A stretch of DNA of 64,000 nucleotides from Roseithermus sacchariphilus (GCA_003285105.1 CP030158.1:2394501-2458500), one strand, 5' to 3'. Shown: positions 11,326-20,697, numbered from the stretch's first letter. The notes: generated from the letters alone by a model not told the origin. Program-made: numbers and translations.

Positions 11326-11348
11326 ATGGCTTAACCGCTCATCCACTC

Positions 11349-12347
11349 ATGCAAGGAAGCGAGGACGTGCTCTCGGAGTCCGCCGTGCCCCCCGGGGCGG
11401 CCGGCTCCGTGGACGTCACGGGCACGGTGCGGGTCTTTGGCCCGGCCTCCCTGTCGAACCTGGGCCCCGGCTTCGATGCCATCGGGCTCTGCATCACCGG
11501 GATCGGAGACGTCGTCGAAGCCCGGCTGGATGCGGCCCCCGGCGTACGCATCGAAGCCATCGAAGGCGACGGCGGGGTGTTGCCGACGGACCCGGCCTGC
11601 AACACGGCCGCCGTGGCGGCGCAGACCGTCCTCGACGCGCTGCGGGTGGAGCAGGGGCTGGTGCTACGGATCTGCAAGCAGATGCCCAACGGGTCCGGTA
11701 TCGGTAGCTCGGCGGCCAGCGCCGTGGCCGGGGCCTGGGCGGCCAACGTGGCGCTGGGCCGGCCGCTGGACAAGGAAGACCTGGTGCAGGCCGTGCTCTC
11801 GGGCGAGCAGATCGCCTCGGGAGCGCGCCACGGCGACAACGTCCTGCCGGCCCTCTTCGGCGGGCTGGTGCTGGTCTCGGCCAGCGACCCCTCCCGCTAC
11901 CGCCGCGTCCGCCTGCCGAAGGCCCTGCCCATCGCGCTCGTCCTGCCCGAGGTGCGCGTCTTCACGAAAGCCGCGCGGGACATGCTGCCGGCGCAGGTCC
12001 CGCTGCGCGATGCCGTGCACAACGCCGGCGAACTGGCCTTCCTGGTCGATGCCTTCCATTGCGGCGACTGGGAGACCGTCGGCCGCTGCATCATGCAGGA
12101 TCGCCTCGTCGAGCCCGTGCGGGCCACGCTGGTGCCGTGCTACGACGCCGTCCGCGCCGCGGCGATGGACGCCGGCGCCCTCGGCTGCGCCCTGACCGGC
12201 TCGGGGCCGGCCCTGTTCGCCCTGGCCGAAACCGCCGCCGCCGCCGAACAGATCGTCGAGGCCATGGTCGATGCGTGTGGCCGGACCGGCTTTGCCGCCC
12301 GGGGCATCGTGACGTCGGTGGACCCCGACGGCGTCCGGGTGGTGTGA
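11349..12347 (+). CDS. thrB: Homoserine kinase
   Basis: This 332-residue GHMP-family kinase phosphorylates homoserine in threonine synthesis. The family signature KQMPNGSGIGSSAASAVAG (ATP loop) lies near residues 115-133. The N-terminal VRVFGPASLSNLGPGFDAIG and the C-terminal GCALTGSGPALFAL are also typical. The start chosen is ATG 11349, which leaves a short unconserved leader (about 25 residues) before VRVFGPAS. The frame is open further upstream into gltD, but that extension is not conserved. thrC follows 77 bp later, so the two form a threonine unit. Confidence 0.93.
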   Translation: MQGSEDVLSESAVPPGAAGSVDVTGTVRVFGPASLSNLGPGFDAIGLCITGIGDVVEARLDAAPGVRIEAIEGDGGVLPTDPACNTAAVAAQTVLDALRVEQGLVLRICKQMPNGSGIGSSAASAVAGAWAANVALGRPLDKEDLVQAVLSGEQIASGARHGDNVLPALFGGLVLVSASDPSRYRRVRLPKALPIALVLPEVRVFTKAARDMLPAQVPLRDAVHNAGELAFLVDAFHCGDWETVGRCIMQDRLVEPVRATLVPCYDAVRAAAMDAGALGCALTGSGPALFALAETAAAAEQIVEAMVDACGRTGFAARGIVTSVDPDGVRVV

Positions 12348-12424
12348 GCCCGGGTCATGAGCCGACGGCCGTCCGCGATTCGCGCCGTCTTCGCACGCCC
12401 TTTCCAGATTCCTTGACCTCCTCC

Positions 12425-13729
12425 ATGTCGTCCCTCCGCTATCGCAGCACCCGTTCCGCCGAGCCGCTCGTCTCGTTTCGCGAGGCGTTGCTGGGCGGGT
12501 TGGCGCCGGACGGCGGCCTGTACGTGCCGGCGGCGATCCCGGCCGTGCCGGAGTCGGCCTGGCGCGAGGCGGCGAGCTTCCCCGACCTGGCCTTCAACGT
12601 GCTGCACCGCTGGCTCGCCGGCGAGGTGGACGCCGCCGCCCTCCGGGCCCTCGTGGCTGATGCCTTCTCGTTTCCCGTCCCCGTCGTGCCGCTGGAGGGA
12701 GCATGGGAGGGCGTCTACGTGCTGGAGCTGTTTCACGGGCCGACGCTCTCGTTCAAGGACTTCGGCGCGCGCACGATGGCTCGGCTGATGGGGCACTTCC
12801 TGCAGGCCGAGGACACGTCGCTGACCATCCTCGTGGCGACCTCCGGCGATACCGGCAGCGCCGTGGCCGACGGGTTCGCCGGGCAGGATCGCATTCAGGT
12901 CGTGCTGCTCTACCCGAAAGGACAGGTCAGCCCGGTTCAGGAGCGCCAGCTCATCGTCGAGCGCCCCGGCGTGCAGGCCCTCGCCGTCGAGGGCACGTTC
13001 GACGACTGCCAGCGCATGGTGAAAGCGGCTTTCGTGGACGAAGAACTGGCGGTGCTGAATCTGTCCTCGGCCAACTCCATCAACATCGGGCGGTTGCTGC
13101 CGCAGATGCTGTACTACCTCTGGGCGAGCCGGTCCGTCGACGCGCCGCCGGTCGTCTGCGTGCCCAGCGGCAACCTAGGGAACCTCACCGGCGGGGTGCT
13201 GGCGGTGCTGAGCGGGCTGCCCGTGCATCGCTTCCTGGCGGCCCACAACGCCAACGACTTCTTCCCGAAGTACCTGCGGGGCGAGGCCGATGCCTTTCAG
13301 CCCTCGGTGCGTACGCTGTCGAACGCCATGGACGTCGGGGCACCGAGCAACTTCGAGCGGCTGACCGTGCTGCTGGGCGAGGCCGGGATGCGGGACCGCA
13401 TCGAGGGCGAGCGCGTCACGGACGAGGAGACGCTGGACAGCATGCGGCGCGTCTACGAGGAGAGCGGCTACGTGGCCTGCCCGCACACGGCCGTCGGGCT
13501 GGAGGCGGCCCGGCGCTACCGTCAGCGGTGCGGGACGGCGCATCCCGTCCTGGTGTTGTCGACGGCGCACCCCGCCAAGTTTCCCGAGACCGTGGGGCGG
13601 GCGCTGGGGGCCGAGCCGGCCCTGCCCGAGCGCCTGAGCCGGCTCTGGCACCGGCCCACCCGCGTGGCGACGCTGCCTCCCACCGCCGAGGCGCTGCGCG
13701 AACGGCTGCTGGCCCATGCCGGCGTTTGA
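12425..13729 (+). CDS. thrC: Threonine synthase
   Basis: This 434-residue PLP enzyme converts O-phosphohomoserine to threonine. It has the N-terminal YRSTRSAEPLVSFREALLGGLAPDGGLYVP, the PLP lysine K111 in LSFKDFGARTM, and VATSGDTGSAVADGF for cofactor phosphate binding. The length and NPF-less C-terminus fit the bacterial short form. ATG 12425 is the first sensible start; the open frame upstream overlaps thrB. The last 14 bp overlap the next gene. Confidence 0.95.
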   Translation: MSSLRYRSTRSAEPLVSFREALLGGLAPDGGLYVPAAIPAVPESAWREAASFPDLAFNVLHRWLAGEVDAAALRALVADAFSFPVPVVPLEGAWEGVYVLELFHGPTLSFKDFGARTMARLMGHFLQAEDTSLTILVATSGDTGSAVADGFAGQDRIQVVLLYPKGQVSPVQERQLIVERPGVQALAVEGTFDDCQRMVKAAFVDEELAVLNLSSANSINIGRLLPQMLYYLWASRSVDAPPVVCVPSGNLGNLTGGVLAVLSGLPVHRFLAAHNANDFFPKYLRGEADAFQPSVRTLSNAMDVGAPSNFERLTVLLGEAGMRDRIEGERVTDEETLDSMRRVYEESGYVACPHTAVGLEAARRYRQRCGTAHPVLVLSTAHPAKFPETVGRALGAEPALPERLSRLWHRPTRVATLPPTAEALRERLLAHAGV

Positions 13730-14477
13730 GCCCCCGGCGGTCGATCCCACGGAGCGTCCGGCCGAGGACCTGACGCTGCCGGAGCGGCTCGACCTGACGT
13801 TCGAAGGGTTCGGCCCGGACGCCTTCGCCCTGCTCGAACGACTCCGGCGGCATCCGCACATCGAGCAGTACCGGACGGAGAAGCCCGGCATCGAGCGTGT
13901 CCTCAAGGCGCCTTTCCGTCGGTTTCGGGACGATCTGGTGGTGAACTGGGTGCTGCCCAACCGGCTGGCCTTCGAAACCGAGCGCAACGTCTTCAGCCGG
14001 CTGCTCAAGAACGACTTCGGCGCGGGAGGCTGCCATCATCACCTCTGGATGGCCTTCTATCGGCCCGGCTTCCGGCGCCTGACGGATCTGCAACTCTCCC
14101 ACGGGATCTCGCCCGACGGCTTCACCACCGGCCTGTTCGTGGGCGAGTACGGCCAGGCTCTGCTACGCCGGGCGCGGGCGCAGATCGAACAGGCCCCGGA
14201 CGTCTTCCTCCGCCTCGTCAACCCGCTCCTCGCGCAGCCGGGCTGGCGGTTCGCCTGGACGCACGGCCGCCGCACGAGCCGGGCGCAGCCGCTCGCCGAG
14301 GCCCCGCTGGACGACGTGTCCGAGGCCCTCGCCACGGCTCGCAGCCTCTGGGTGCGCCGTACATTCCCGCGCGAGGACGTGATCGCCTGGCAGAGCGGCC
14401 TCGTCCGGCAGGCGCTGGAGGCCGTGATGGCGCTCTGGCCGCTCTACCGGTTCCTGGCCGGCACCCGGCCTGCGTGA
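13716..14477 (+). CDS. Conserved hypothetical protein overlapping thrC
   Basis: I do not recognise this 253-residue protein. It starts at ATG 13716, 14 bp inside thrC, which suggests translational coupling. It has no signal peptide or membrane segment. The middle carries conserved-looking aromatic and histidine stretches (GGCHHHLWMAFYRPGFRRL; GLFVGEYGQALLRR) and the C-terminus ends in a hydrophobic helix ALWPLYRFLAG. The residue composition resembles soluble DUF2461-like proteins, but I cannot confirm membership. Codon use matches its neighbours, so it appears to be a resident gene. A role in threonine metabolism would be guilt by association only. Confidence 0.75.
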   Translation: MPAFEPPAVDPTERPAEDLTLPERLDLTFEGFGPDAFALLERLRRHPHIEQYRTEKPGIERVLKAPFRRFRDDLVVNWVLPNRLAFETERNVFSRLLKNDFGAGGCHHHLWMAFYRPGFRRLTDLQLSHGISPDGFTTGLFVGEYGQALLRRARAQIEQAPDVFLRLVNPLLAQPGWRFAWTHGRRTSRAQPLAEAPLDDVSEALATARSLWVRRTFPREDVIAWQSGLVRQALEAVMALWPLYRFLAGTRPA

Positions 14478-14496
14478 CGGCCGCCGGCGGAAACAC

Positions 14497-14527
14497 AAAA
14501 AAAGCCCGGCTCCACCGGGAGCCGGGC
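14497..14527 (-). terminator. Rho-independent terminator for the hotdog thioesterase gene
   Basis: A perfect 10-bp stem, gcccggctcc (14504-14513) paired with ggagccgggc (14518-14527), encloses a 4-nt loop. It is preceded on the plus strand by seven A (14497-14503), which become the U-tract for minus-strand transcription. It lies 23 bp after the stop of the minus-strand gene at 14551. Confidence 0.88.
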
Positions 14528-14550
14528 GGGTGGAAGAGGAGAAGAAGAGG

Positions 14551-15057
14551 TCAGTTCGGGAAGATCGGGCCGAAGGGCGTCATCCAGACGACCTGCGTGA
14601 TGGGCGAGCGATCTTCCGTAGAGAGGTCCTGCGTCAGATCCTCCAGGTCTTCCTCGTCGTGCAGACGGAAGACCCCGCGGGCCGTCGCCAGCGTGCGGCC
14701 GTGCTCGTCCGTCAGGCTGGCCGCCACGACGATGCGATCCCGCTTGAAGGTCGTCACCTGGGCGCGGGCCGTGAGCAGCTCGGCGGACAGGTCGTTCATC
14801 GGGGAGAGGACGAACTCGTCGGTCGTCAGCGTCAGGTCCTCGGTGAGCGAAGCCGCTGCCAGTTGCGCCGCGTCGTGCAGGGTATCGTAGACGGTGCCCT
14901 GCTTCAGCGCGCCGTCGGGGCGCCGGTCTTCGTCGCCCATCTTCACCGTCAGGCGGACCGAGCCGGCGCCGACGACGAGGGTGTCCACCCGGTCCGGGTG
15001 GGCGTGATCGGCCAGGTAGGCCTGCTCCAGGTTGTGCAGGTGGCGTTGATCTATCAT
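14551..15057 (-). CDS. PaaI-type hotdog-fold thioesterase family protein
   Basis: This 168-residue protein has the pattern of a PaaI/YiiD-like hotdog fold. A helix region KQGTVYDTLHDAAQLAAAS stands where the catalytic Asp/helix normally lies. The strand block LTARAQVTTFKRDRIVVAASL-TDEHGRTLATARGVFRL is the common C-terminal sheet. Such proteins hydrolyse acyl-CoA thioesters, but the substrate cannot be read from sequence. It is transcribed alone on the minus strand, with a strong terminator behind it and a divergent spacer to the HemN-like gene in front. Confidence 0.75.
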   Translation of the reverse strand: MIDQRHLHNLEQAYLADHAHPDRVDTLVVGAGSVRLTVKMGDEDRRPDGALKQGTVYDTLHDAAQLAAASLTEDLTLTTDEFVLSPMNDLSAELLTARAQVTTFKRDRIVVAASLTDEHGRTLATARGVFRLHDEEDLEDLTQDLSTEDRSPITQVVWMTPFGPIFPN

Positions 15058-15333
15058 GATGCATCGCGGTCTGTGAAACGGGTGGACCCGCCAGGGGGCA
15101 GGCCCGCCCCTCTAACGGAGAAGACCGTGCCAGGGGTTCATCTCTGCCATTAAGGCAGGATCGGGGCGCGGGGCGGGCGGGGTGCCTGACAGGGAACGCC
15201 CTACAGCGTGGATCGCCACGCGCCTACGACGACCGCCGGGGCGGCCTTGCGCCGGAGTGGGCGCGGAACGGCGTTCTTGGGACTTCCGATGTAGCTGCCA
15301 CGGAAGCCGGTGCCCCGCACCGTCCTCGTCTTC

Positions 15334-16770
15334 ATGCACGCGATCTCCCTTACGCCGGAATCCTTCACGCCGGAATCCTTCACGCCGGAATCCTTCACGC
15401 CGGAATGGGTGCAGCGGTATAACCGCCCGACGCCGCGTTACACGAGTTATCCCACGGCTCCCCATTTCTCGGACGCCTTCGGGCCGGAGGACTACGCCGC
15501 CGCCCTCGGCCGGGCGCGCGAGGCGATGCCCGGGCGCGATCTGTCCGTCTACGTGCACGTGCCCTTCTGCCGGCGACTCTGCTGGTACTGTGGGTGCCAC
15601 ACCGTCATCTCTCGCTCCGGCCACGTGCTGCCGCGGTATCTGGCTGCGCTGGATCGGGAGATGGGCCTCGTCGCCGGGCACCTCGGCTCCGGGCGCCGGG
15701 TGCGGCAGGTGCACTGGGGGGGCGGGACGCCCACCTATCTCGCCCCGGAGCAGATCACGGCGCTGGCCGACGGCATCCGACGGCACTTCGTGCTGGATGC
15801 CGGGGCCGACATGAGCCTGGAGGCCGACCCGCGGGGCCTGACGCGGGCGCACCTGGAGGCGGCGCGGGCGGCGGGGTTCCGGCGCATCAGCTTCGGCGTG
15901 CAGGATTTCGACCCGCGCGTGCAGGAGGCCATCAACCGGGTGCAGCCCGTGGAGCTGGTGGCACGCGTGACGGCCTGGGCCCGCGAGGTCGGGTTCGAGG
16001 GGGTCAACTACGACCTCGTCTATGGCCTGCCCTACCAGACGCCGGCGAGCTACGAACGCACGCTCGACCTCGTGCAGGAGCTCGGCCCGGATCGGCTCTC
16101 CGTCTTCAGCTACGCCCATGTGCCCTGGCTGAAACCCCACCAGCGCCTGATCGCCGACGAAGCCCTGCCGGATGGGGCGGCCAAGCTCGCGCTGTTCCTC
16201 CGCATCATCGAACGGCTCACCGCCGCCGGCTACCGGCACGTCGGGATGGACCACTTCGCCCGGCCCGAGGACCCGCTCTGCCAGGCTCAGGACGCCGGAC
16301 GGCTCCACCGCAACTTCCAGGGATACGACGTCCACGGTGACCTCGACGTGCTGGCCTTCGGGGCGTCCGGCATCGGGCAGGTCCACGACGTCTACGTGCA
16401 GAACCGCAAGGACCTGCCGGGCTACTACGAGGCCATCGAGGCCGGTCGCCTGCCCGTTCAGCGCGGCATTCGCCTGACGGAGGACGACCAGCGCCGCCGT
16501 CACGCCATCGTCCGCCTCATGTGCGACTTCCGGCTCGACTGGGCCCGGCTCGGTGCCGATCTGGGCCTCGACGACGCGCGGGCCTACTTTGCCGAGGCCG
16601 TGGCCCGGCTCGAAGTGCCGGCCCGGGACGGCCTGGTCGAGTTGCGCGAGGACGGCCTCGTCGTCACGGACGTCGGCCGGCTGTTCGTTCGCACCCTTGC
16701 GGCCGCCTTCGATGCCTATCTGACACCCGGAGCGGCGCCCCCGCAGCGCATGTACTCGAAGGCAGTTTGA
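15334..16770 (+). CDS. hemN: Oxygen-independent coproporphyrinogen III oxidase (HemN-type radical SAM)
   Basis: This protein of about 478 residues uses a radical SAM mechanism to decarboxylate coproporphyrinogen III for haem synthesis. The 4Fe-4S motif is CRRLCWYCGCH (15568 onward), preceded by VYVHVPFC. VHWGGGTPTY, SFGVQDFDPRVQEAINRVQ and NYDLVYGLPYQT are HemN signatures. The N-terminus YNRPTPRYTSYPTAPHF is typical of true HemN rather than HemW. Between the start and this motif lies an in-frame 15-bp repeat encoding TPESF three times. ATG 15334 is preferred, with GTG 15310 as the alternative. Confidence 0.93.
   Translation: MHAISLTPESFTPESFTPESFTPEWVQRYNRPTPRYTSYPTAPHFSDAFGPEDYAAALGRAREAMPGRDLSVYVHVPFCRRLCWYCGCHTVISRSGHVLPRYLAALDREMGLVAGHLGSGRRVRQVHWGGGTPTYLAPEQITALADGIRRHFVLDAGADMSLEADPRGLTRAHLEAARAAGFRRISFGVQDFDPRVQEAINRVQPVELVARVTAWAREVGFEGVNYDLVYGLPYQTPASYERTLDLVQELGPDRLSVFSYAHVPWLKPHQRLIADEALPDGAAKLALFLRIIERLTAAGYRHVGMDHFARPEDPLCQAQDAGRLHRNFQGYDVHGDLDVLAFGASGIGQVHDVYVQNRKDLPGYYEAIEAGRLPVQRGIRLTEDDQRRRHAIVRLMCDFRLDWARLGADLGLDDARAYFAEAVARLEVPARDGLVELREDGLVVTDVGRLFVRTLAAAFDAYLTPGAAPPQRMYSKAV
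15352..15407 (+). repeat. 15-bp in-frame tandem repeat at the start of hemN
   Basis: Three perfect copies of acgccggaatccttc (15352-15366, 15367-15381, 15382-15396) plus an 11-bp partial copy encode TPESF-TPESF-TPESF-TPEW. Because the unit is a multiple of three, gain or loss of copies would keep the frame. The peptide precedes the conserved start of the enzyme. Confidence 0.9.
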
Positions 16771-16803
16771 GGGCCCCGCTGCCGAGGCGGACGGTCCGGC
16801 CGA

Positions 16804-17496
16804 TCAGTCCGGCCGGGCGAGGGTGAAGTCGACCGGGCGGGAGCTCTGGATCTGGCGGCGCTGGGCGTTGACGGCGTCGACGCGGAGGGTGTAGCGCTGC
16901 CCGGCCGTCAGGCGCTCGCGCAGGGCGCGCATGAACGGGTCGTCGGCGTCGAGTTCCGTCTCGGCGGTTTCGTGTTCGGCCACGATGCGGACGCCCTCCG
17001 GGTCCCAGACGACGACGCGGTAGACCTCGGCGTTGGGCACGATATTCCACGAAAAGGCCAGCTCGGGCTGATCCACGTCGACCACGAGGCGGGTATCCTC
17101 CGAGAGGAGCGGCGTGCGGGTGCCGTCGATGGGCGGCGTGAGGAGGACCCCTATGCCGATGCCGGCCAGCACGAGGGCCAGCGAGAGGGTGAGGTAGCGT
17201 CCGCGGGAGCGCCGCCGTGCGGGGTGGTCGCGGCGGGCCGGTGTCGGGCGTGGCAGGGGCATGCGGTCGGCCCCGTCGCCGGCCCCGGCCTCGTCGCCGG
17301 GAGCGGGCACCGGCTCCGGCGGGGCGGCCGGCTCCGTCGCGGCGTCCATCGCCTCCACCGCCATGTGCAGCAGCGTGCGGGCCTCCGGGTGGTCGGCGAG
17401 GTAGGCGATCACCTCTCGGCGACGTTCCTCGCTCAGCGTTCCGGCAATGAACGCGGCCAGCGTGTACTCGTCAATCGGTTGCGTCGAGCGATTCAT
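16804..17496 (-). CDS. Single-pass membrane protein with anti-sigma-like N-terminus
   Basis: This 230-residue protein starts at ATG 17496 (a GTG one codon upstream is also possible). Residues 1-50 (DEYTLAAFIAGTLSEERRREVIAYLADHPEA) resemble the cytoplasmic helical domain of anti-sigma factors but lack zinc-binding Cys/His. A Pro/Ala-rich linker follows, then a basic stretch and one transmembrane helix (YLTLSLALVLAGIGIGVLL, about residues 100-120). The outer domain is beta-rich, with fibronectin-like wording (AFSWNIVPNAEVYRVVVWD). No sigma factor gene is adjacent. It converges with hemN and diverges from efp. Confidence 0.7.
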   Translation of the reverse strand: MNRSTQPIDEYTLAAFIAGTLSEERRREVIAYLADHPEARTLLHMAVEAMDAATEPAAPPEPVPAPGDEAGAGDGADRMPLPRPTPARRDHPARRRSRGRYLTLSLALVLAGIGIGVLLTPPIDGTRTPLLSEDTRLVVDVDQPELAFSWNIVPNAEVYRVVVWDPEGVRIVAEHETAETELDADDPFMRALRERLTAGQRYTLRVDAVNAQRRQIQSSRPVDFTLARPD

Positions 17497-17850
17497 CACA
17501 ACAGCGCGTCATGGCTCAGCAGTGAACGTTCAGGTTCGCATCTAATCTCCGCGCGCGTTCCGGCGCCGGCATGCATAGGTAACGAAGAAAAAGACGAAAG
17601 TCGGGAGGAGGCCCGGAAAAAAAGGGCCCGCAGGTTCGGCGTCGATGGCCTGAATCCGGCTTCATGCCCGGCCTGCCGGGCGGCCCGGCGGGTTCGGAGC
17701 CCGTCGTTTGAATTGTTGATGAGCCTGGAAGGCCACGGCGTTTGGCGCGTTCAGCAGCCGCCCGGGCCGGTCCGTCGCGTTGACACCGAAGCCGCCGGGA
17801 CGGTATATTGCGTTCTCTTTATTCGAGCTTTTTGCGTCAAAACCTGCAGC
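17497..17850. other. Divergent spacer between the membrane protein gene and efp
   Basis: This 354-bp spacer has no convincing open frame. Its right end carries the efp promoter. The left part has an A/T-richer stretch around 17580-17625 that may hold the promoter of the minus-strand gene, but I see no clear element there. Confidence 0.6.
17780..17809 (+). promoter_or_regulatory. Predicted efp promoter
   Basis: TTGACA (17780-17785) and TATATT (17804-17809) are separated by 18 bp. The downstream box reads gtatattg, close to the TAnnTTTG element of Bacteroidota-type promoters. Transcription would begin around 17816, about 35 bp before the efp ATG. Confidence 0.7.
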
Positions 17851-18420
17851 ATGGCAGACACCAGCGACTTTCGAAACGGCTTCACGATGGTCTGGAACGG
17901 CGACGTCTGGCAGATCATCGAGTTCATGCACGTGAAGCCGGGCAAGGGAGGGGCCTTCGTGCGGACGAAACTCAAGAACGTCCGCAACGGCAAGGTCGTC
18001 GACAACACGTTCCGGGCCGGGGAGAAGGTGGAAGAGGCCCGCGTGGAGCGCCGCCGCTTCCAGTTTCTCTATGAGGACGACCTGGGGCTGCACGTGATGG
18101 ACAAGGACACGTACGAGCAGACCGTCATCCCGCCCGACTTCGTGCCCGGGCGGCGTTTCCTCAAGGATGCCGGCGACCTCGACGTGCTCTACCATGCCGA
18201 GACGGACGAGCCGCTGGCGGCCGAGATCCCCACGAAGGTCGACCTGGTCGTCACGCAGACCGATCCCGGGGTGCGCGGCGATACGGCCACCGGCGCCACG
18301 AAGCCGGCCACGCTGGAGAGCGGTGCGGTCGTGCAGGTGCCGTTGTTCATCAACGAGGGCGACGTCATCCGCGTCAACACGGAAACCGGCGAATACGAAA
18401 CGCGGGTGGCGACGGCCTAG
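17851..18420 (+). CDS. efp: Translation elongation factor P
   Basis: This 189-residue protein has the full three-domain length of EF-P, which relieves ribosome stalling at proline runs. The KOW-like N-terminal domain carries the loop VKPGKGGAF; the modifiable lysine would be K32. The C-terminal OB domains end in GDVIRVNTETGEYETR, a family signature. No modification enzyme (EpmA/B or EarP) is in the window, so the type of modification is unknown. Several proline-rich proteins are encoded nearby (BCCP linker, kinase N-terminus at 45 kb), which would be plausible clients. A clear promoter lies upstream, and accB follows after about 100 bp. Confidence 0.97.
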   Translation: MADTSDFRNGFTMVWNGDVWQIIEFMHVKPGKGGAFVRTKLKNVRNGKVVDNTFRAGEKVEEARVERRRFQFLYEDDLGLHVMDKDTYEQTVIPPDFVPGRRFLKDAGDLDVLYHAETDEPLAAEIPTKVDLVVTQTDPGVRGDTATGATKPATLESGAVVQVPLFINEGDVIRVNTETGEYETRVATA

Positions 18421-18522
18421 CCGGCCTCCGGCCTGGCGGGCCGGGCGCAGGCCCGGTTGCCGGTCCGGTTGCCGACGGGGCGCCGCCGTATCGCATCCCA
18501 TTCACGCAAGGTGTCTGATCCC

Positions 18523-19086
18523 ATGGACCTGGCCCAGATCCGAGAGCTGCTCAAGGTCGTCGCGGAGAGCGAGGTGGCGGAGGTGGAAATCGAGCAGGAC
18601 GACTTCAAGCTGGTGGTGCGGAAGAACCCGCCGGTGGTGATGATGCAGCCTCCGGCGATGCCGGCCTACAACGTCGGGTATGCCCCTTTGCCGGCCTATC
18701 CGCCGATGCCGGCCTCGCCCCCGCCGCCGGCCTCGCCGCCGCCCAACGGCGCCGTGCCGCCCGCTGCGCCCGCTGCGGCGCCGGAGCCGGCTGCCTCCGC
18801 GCCCGCCCGGGAGGCGCCCGCAGAGGCCCCCGCACCGCCGGCGAACGAGCACGAGGTCAGGGCGCCCATCGTCGGCACCTTCTACCGCGCCCCCGCCCCG
18901 GATGCCGACCCGTTCGTGCAGGTCGGAGACCGGGTCAAGCCCGGCGACGTGCTCTGCATCATCGAGGCCATGAAGCTGATGAACGAGATCGAGTGTGAGG
19001 TCGCCGGGACCGTCACGCAGATCCTCGTCGAGAACGGCCAGCCGGTGGAGTACGACCAGCCCCTGTTCCGCATCAGACTCGACTGA
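18523..19086 (+). CDS. accB: Acetyl-CoA carboxylase biotin carboxyl carrier protein
   Basis: This 187-residue BCCP carries CO2 on biotin during malonyl-CoA synthesis. The N-terminal helical region ([25 protein letters not shown]) is followed by a long Pro/Ala linker (about residues 40-110) and the biotinyl domain. The biotin attachment lysine is K151 in [10 protein letters not shown]. The usual thumb region is present ([17 protein letters not shown]). The ATG at 18523 gives the conserved start, although the frame is open upstream. accC lies 218 bp downstream, the normal partner. Confidence 0.96.
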   Translation: MDLAQIRELLKVVAESEVAEVEIEQDDFKLVVRKNPPVVMMQPPAMPAYNVGYAPLPAYPPMPASPPPPASPPPNGAVPPAAPAAAPEPAASAPAREAPAEAPAPPANEHEVRAPIVGTFYRAPAPDADPFVQVGDRVKPGDVLCIIEAMKLMNEIECEVAGTVTQILVENGQPVEYDQPLFRIRLD

Positions 19087-19304
19087 CGGATGCCGGACCG
19101 GGGCCAGCCGTTGCCTGTGGGTGTCGCGGCGTGGCCGGGTCGGCCGGCCCGCGCGGGCGCGGGGTGGAAGCCGGTCTGCGGTGCCGCGGCGTCATCGTCC
19201 GCATGGCTGCTTCCGGCACGGCTGCTTCCGGCACGGCCGTTTCCGGTGGCCTCCGGCATGAGGCCCGGCGCCTCGGTCACGGTCGTTTCAGCACCTACCC
19301 CGCC

Positions 19305-20660
19305 ATGAAAAAGATTCTGATCGCCAACCGGGGCGAGATCGCGCTTCGGATCATCCGCACGTGCCACGAGATGGGGCTGCGGACCGTCGCCGTCTGTTCC
19401 ACCGCCGACCGGGACGCGCTCCACGTGCGCTTCGCCGACGAGGCCGTCTGCATCGGGCCGCCGCCCTCCCGCGAAAGCTACCTGCGCGCCGACCGGCTGA
19501 TCGCGGCGGCCGAGGTCACCGGGGCCGACGCCATCCACCCGGGCTACGGCTTCCTCGCGGAGAATGCCGAGTTCAGCGCCATCTGCGCCGACCACGGGAT
19601 CAAGTTCATCGGCCCCTCGCCCGAGACCATCCGCCTCATGGGCGAGAAGAGCCTGGCGAAGGAAACCATGCGCAAGGCCGGCGTGCCGGTCGTGCCGGGG
19701 TCCGAGGGCATCGTCGAATCGGTCAAAGACGCGCTGCGCCTGGCCGCGGAGATCGGCTACCCGGTGATGGTGAAGGCCAGCGCCGGCGGCGGCGGGCGCG
19801 GCATGCGCATCATCTGGGAAGAGGAGATGCTGGCCAAGCAGTTCCGCGCGGCACAGGCCGAGGCCGAAGCCGCCTTCGGCAACCCGGATCTCTACCTGGA
19901 AAAGTTCGTCGTACAGCCCCGCCACATCGAGGTGCAGGTGCTGGGCGACGGACAGGGCACCGTGATCCACTTCGGCGAGCGCGAGTGTTCCATCCAGCGA
20001 CGGCACCAGAAGCTCGTCGAGGAGTCGCCCTCGCCCATCGTCGACGCGGAGCTGCGGGCGCGCCTCGGAGAGGCGGCCGTGCGCGGGGCCGAGACGGTGA
20101 ACTACGAAGGCGCCGGCACCGTGGAGTTCCTGATGGATGCGGACCGCAACTTCTACTTCATCGAGATGAACACGCGGATCCAGGTGGAGCACCCGGTGAC
20201 CGAGGAGGTCACCGACGTGGACCTGATCGAGTACCAGATCCGCGTGGCCATGGGCGAGAAGATCCAGCCGCGTGAGGTCCGGCTGGACGGCCATGCCATC
20301 GAGTGCCGCATCAACGCGGAGAACCCGTTCAAGAACTTCGCGCCCTCGCCCGGGCTGATCAAGACGTTCCACCCGCCGGGCGGGCACGGCGTCCGGGTGG
20401 ATACCCACGCCTACGCCGGCTACGTCATCCCCCCGCACTACGATTCGATGATCGCCAAGCTGATCGTGCGCGGCCGGACGCGCGAGCTGGCCATCCGCAA
20501 GATGCGGCGTGCCCTGAACGAATTCGTCATCGAGGGCGTGCACACCACGATTCCGTTCCACCAGCAACTGATGGACGACCCGCACTTCCAGGCCGGCACC
20601 TTCGACACGCGCTTCCTGGAGTCGTTCGCCCTGCAGGAGCCGGCCGAGGCCGACGCCTGA
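19305..20660 (+). CDS. accC: Acetyl-CoA carboxylase biotin carboxylase subunit
   Basis: This 451-residue ATP-grasp enzyme carboxylates the biotin on AccB. It shows the N-terminal [19 protein letters not shown], the glycine-rich ATP loop [12 protein letters not shown], the catalytic region [12 protein letters not shown] and [14 protein letters not shown]. The ATG at 19305 is the family start; the upstream open frame covers only spacer. The accB-accC spacer contains two copies of gctgcttccggcacg. No carboxyltransferase genes (accA/accD) are in the window. Confidence 0.97.
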   Translation: MKKILIANRGEIALRIIRTCHEMGLRTVAVCSTADRDALHVRFADEAVCIGPPPSRESYLRADRLIAAAEVTGADAIHPGYGFLAENAEFSAICADHGIKFIGPSPETIRLMGEKSLAKETMRKAGVPVVPGSEGIVESVKDALRLAAEIGYPVMVKASAGGGGRGMRIIWEEEMLAKQFRAAQAEAEAAFGNPDLYLEKFVVQPRHIEVQVLGDGQGTVIHFGERECSIQRRHQKLVEESPSPIVDAELRARLGEAAVRGAETVNYEGAGTVEFLMDADRNFYFIEMNTRIQVEHPVTEEVTDVDLIEYQIRVAMGEKIQPREVRLDGHAIECRINAENPFKNFAPSPGLIKTFHPPGGHGVRVDTHAYAGYVIPPHYDSMIAKLIVRGRTRELAIRKMRRALNEFVIEGVHTTIPFHQQLMDDPHFQAGTFDTRFLESFALQEPAEADA

Positions 20661-20697
20661 CGCTATCCTTCGACCATCCCTAATCTTTTCGCCTCCT

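Noticed and set aside
19200-19260. Short repeats gctgcttccggcacg in the accB-accC spacer as a regulatory site
   Set aside because: There are only two imperfectly placed copies in a G+C-rich spacer, with no further support.
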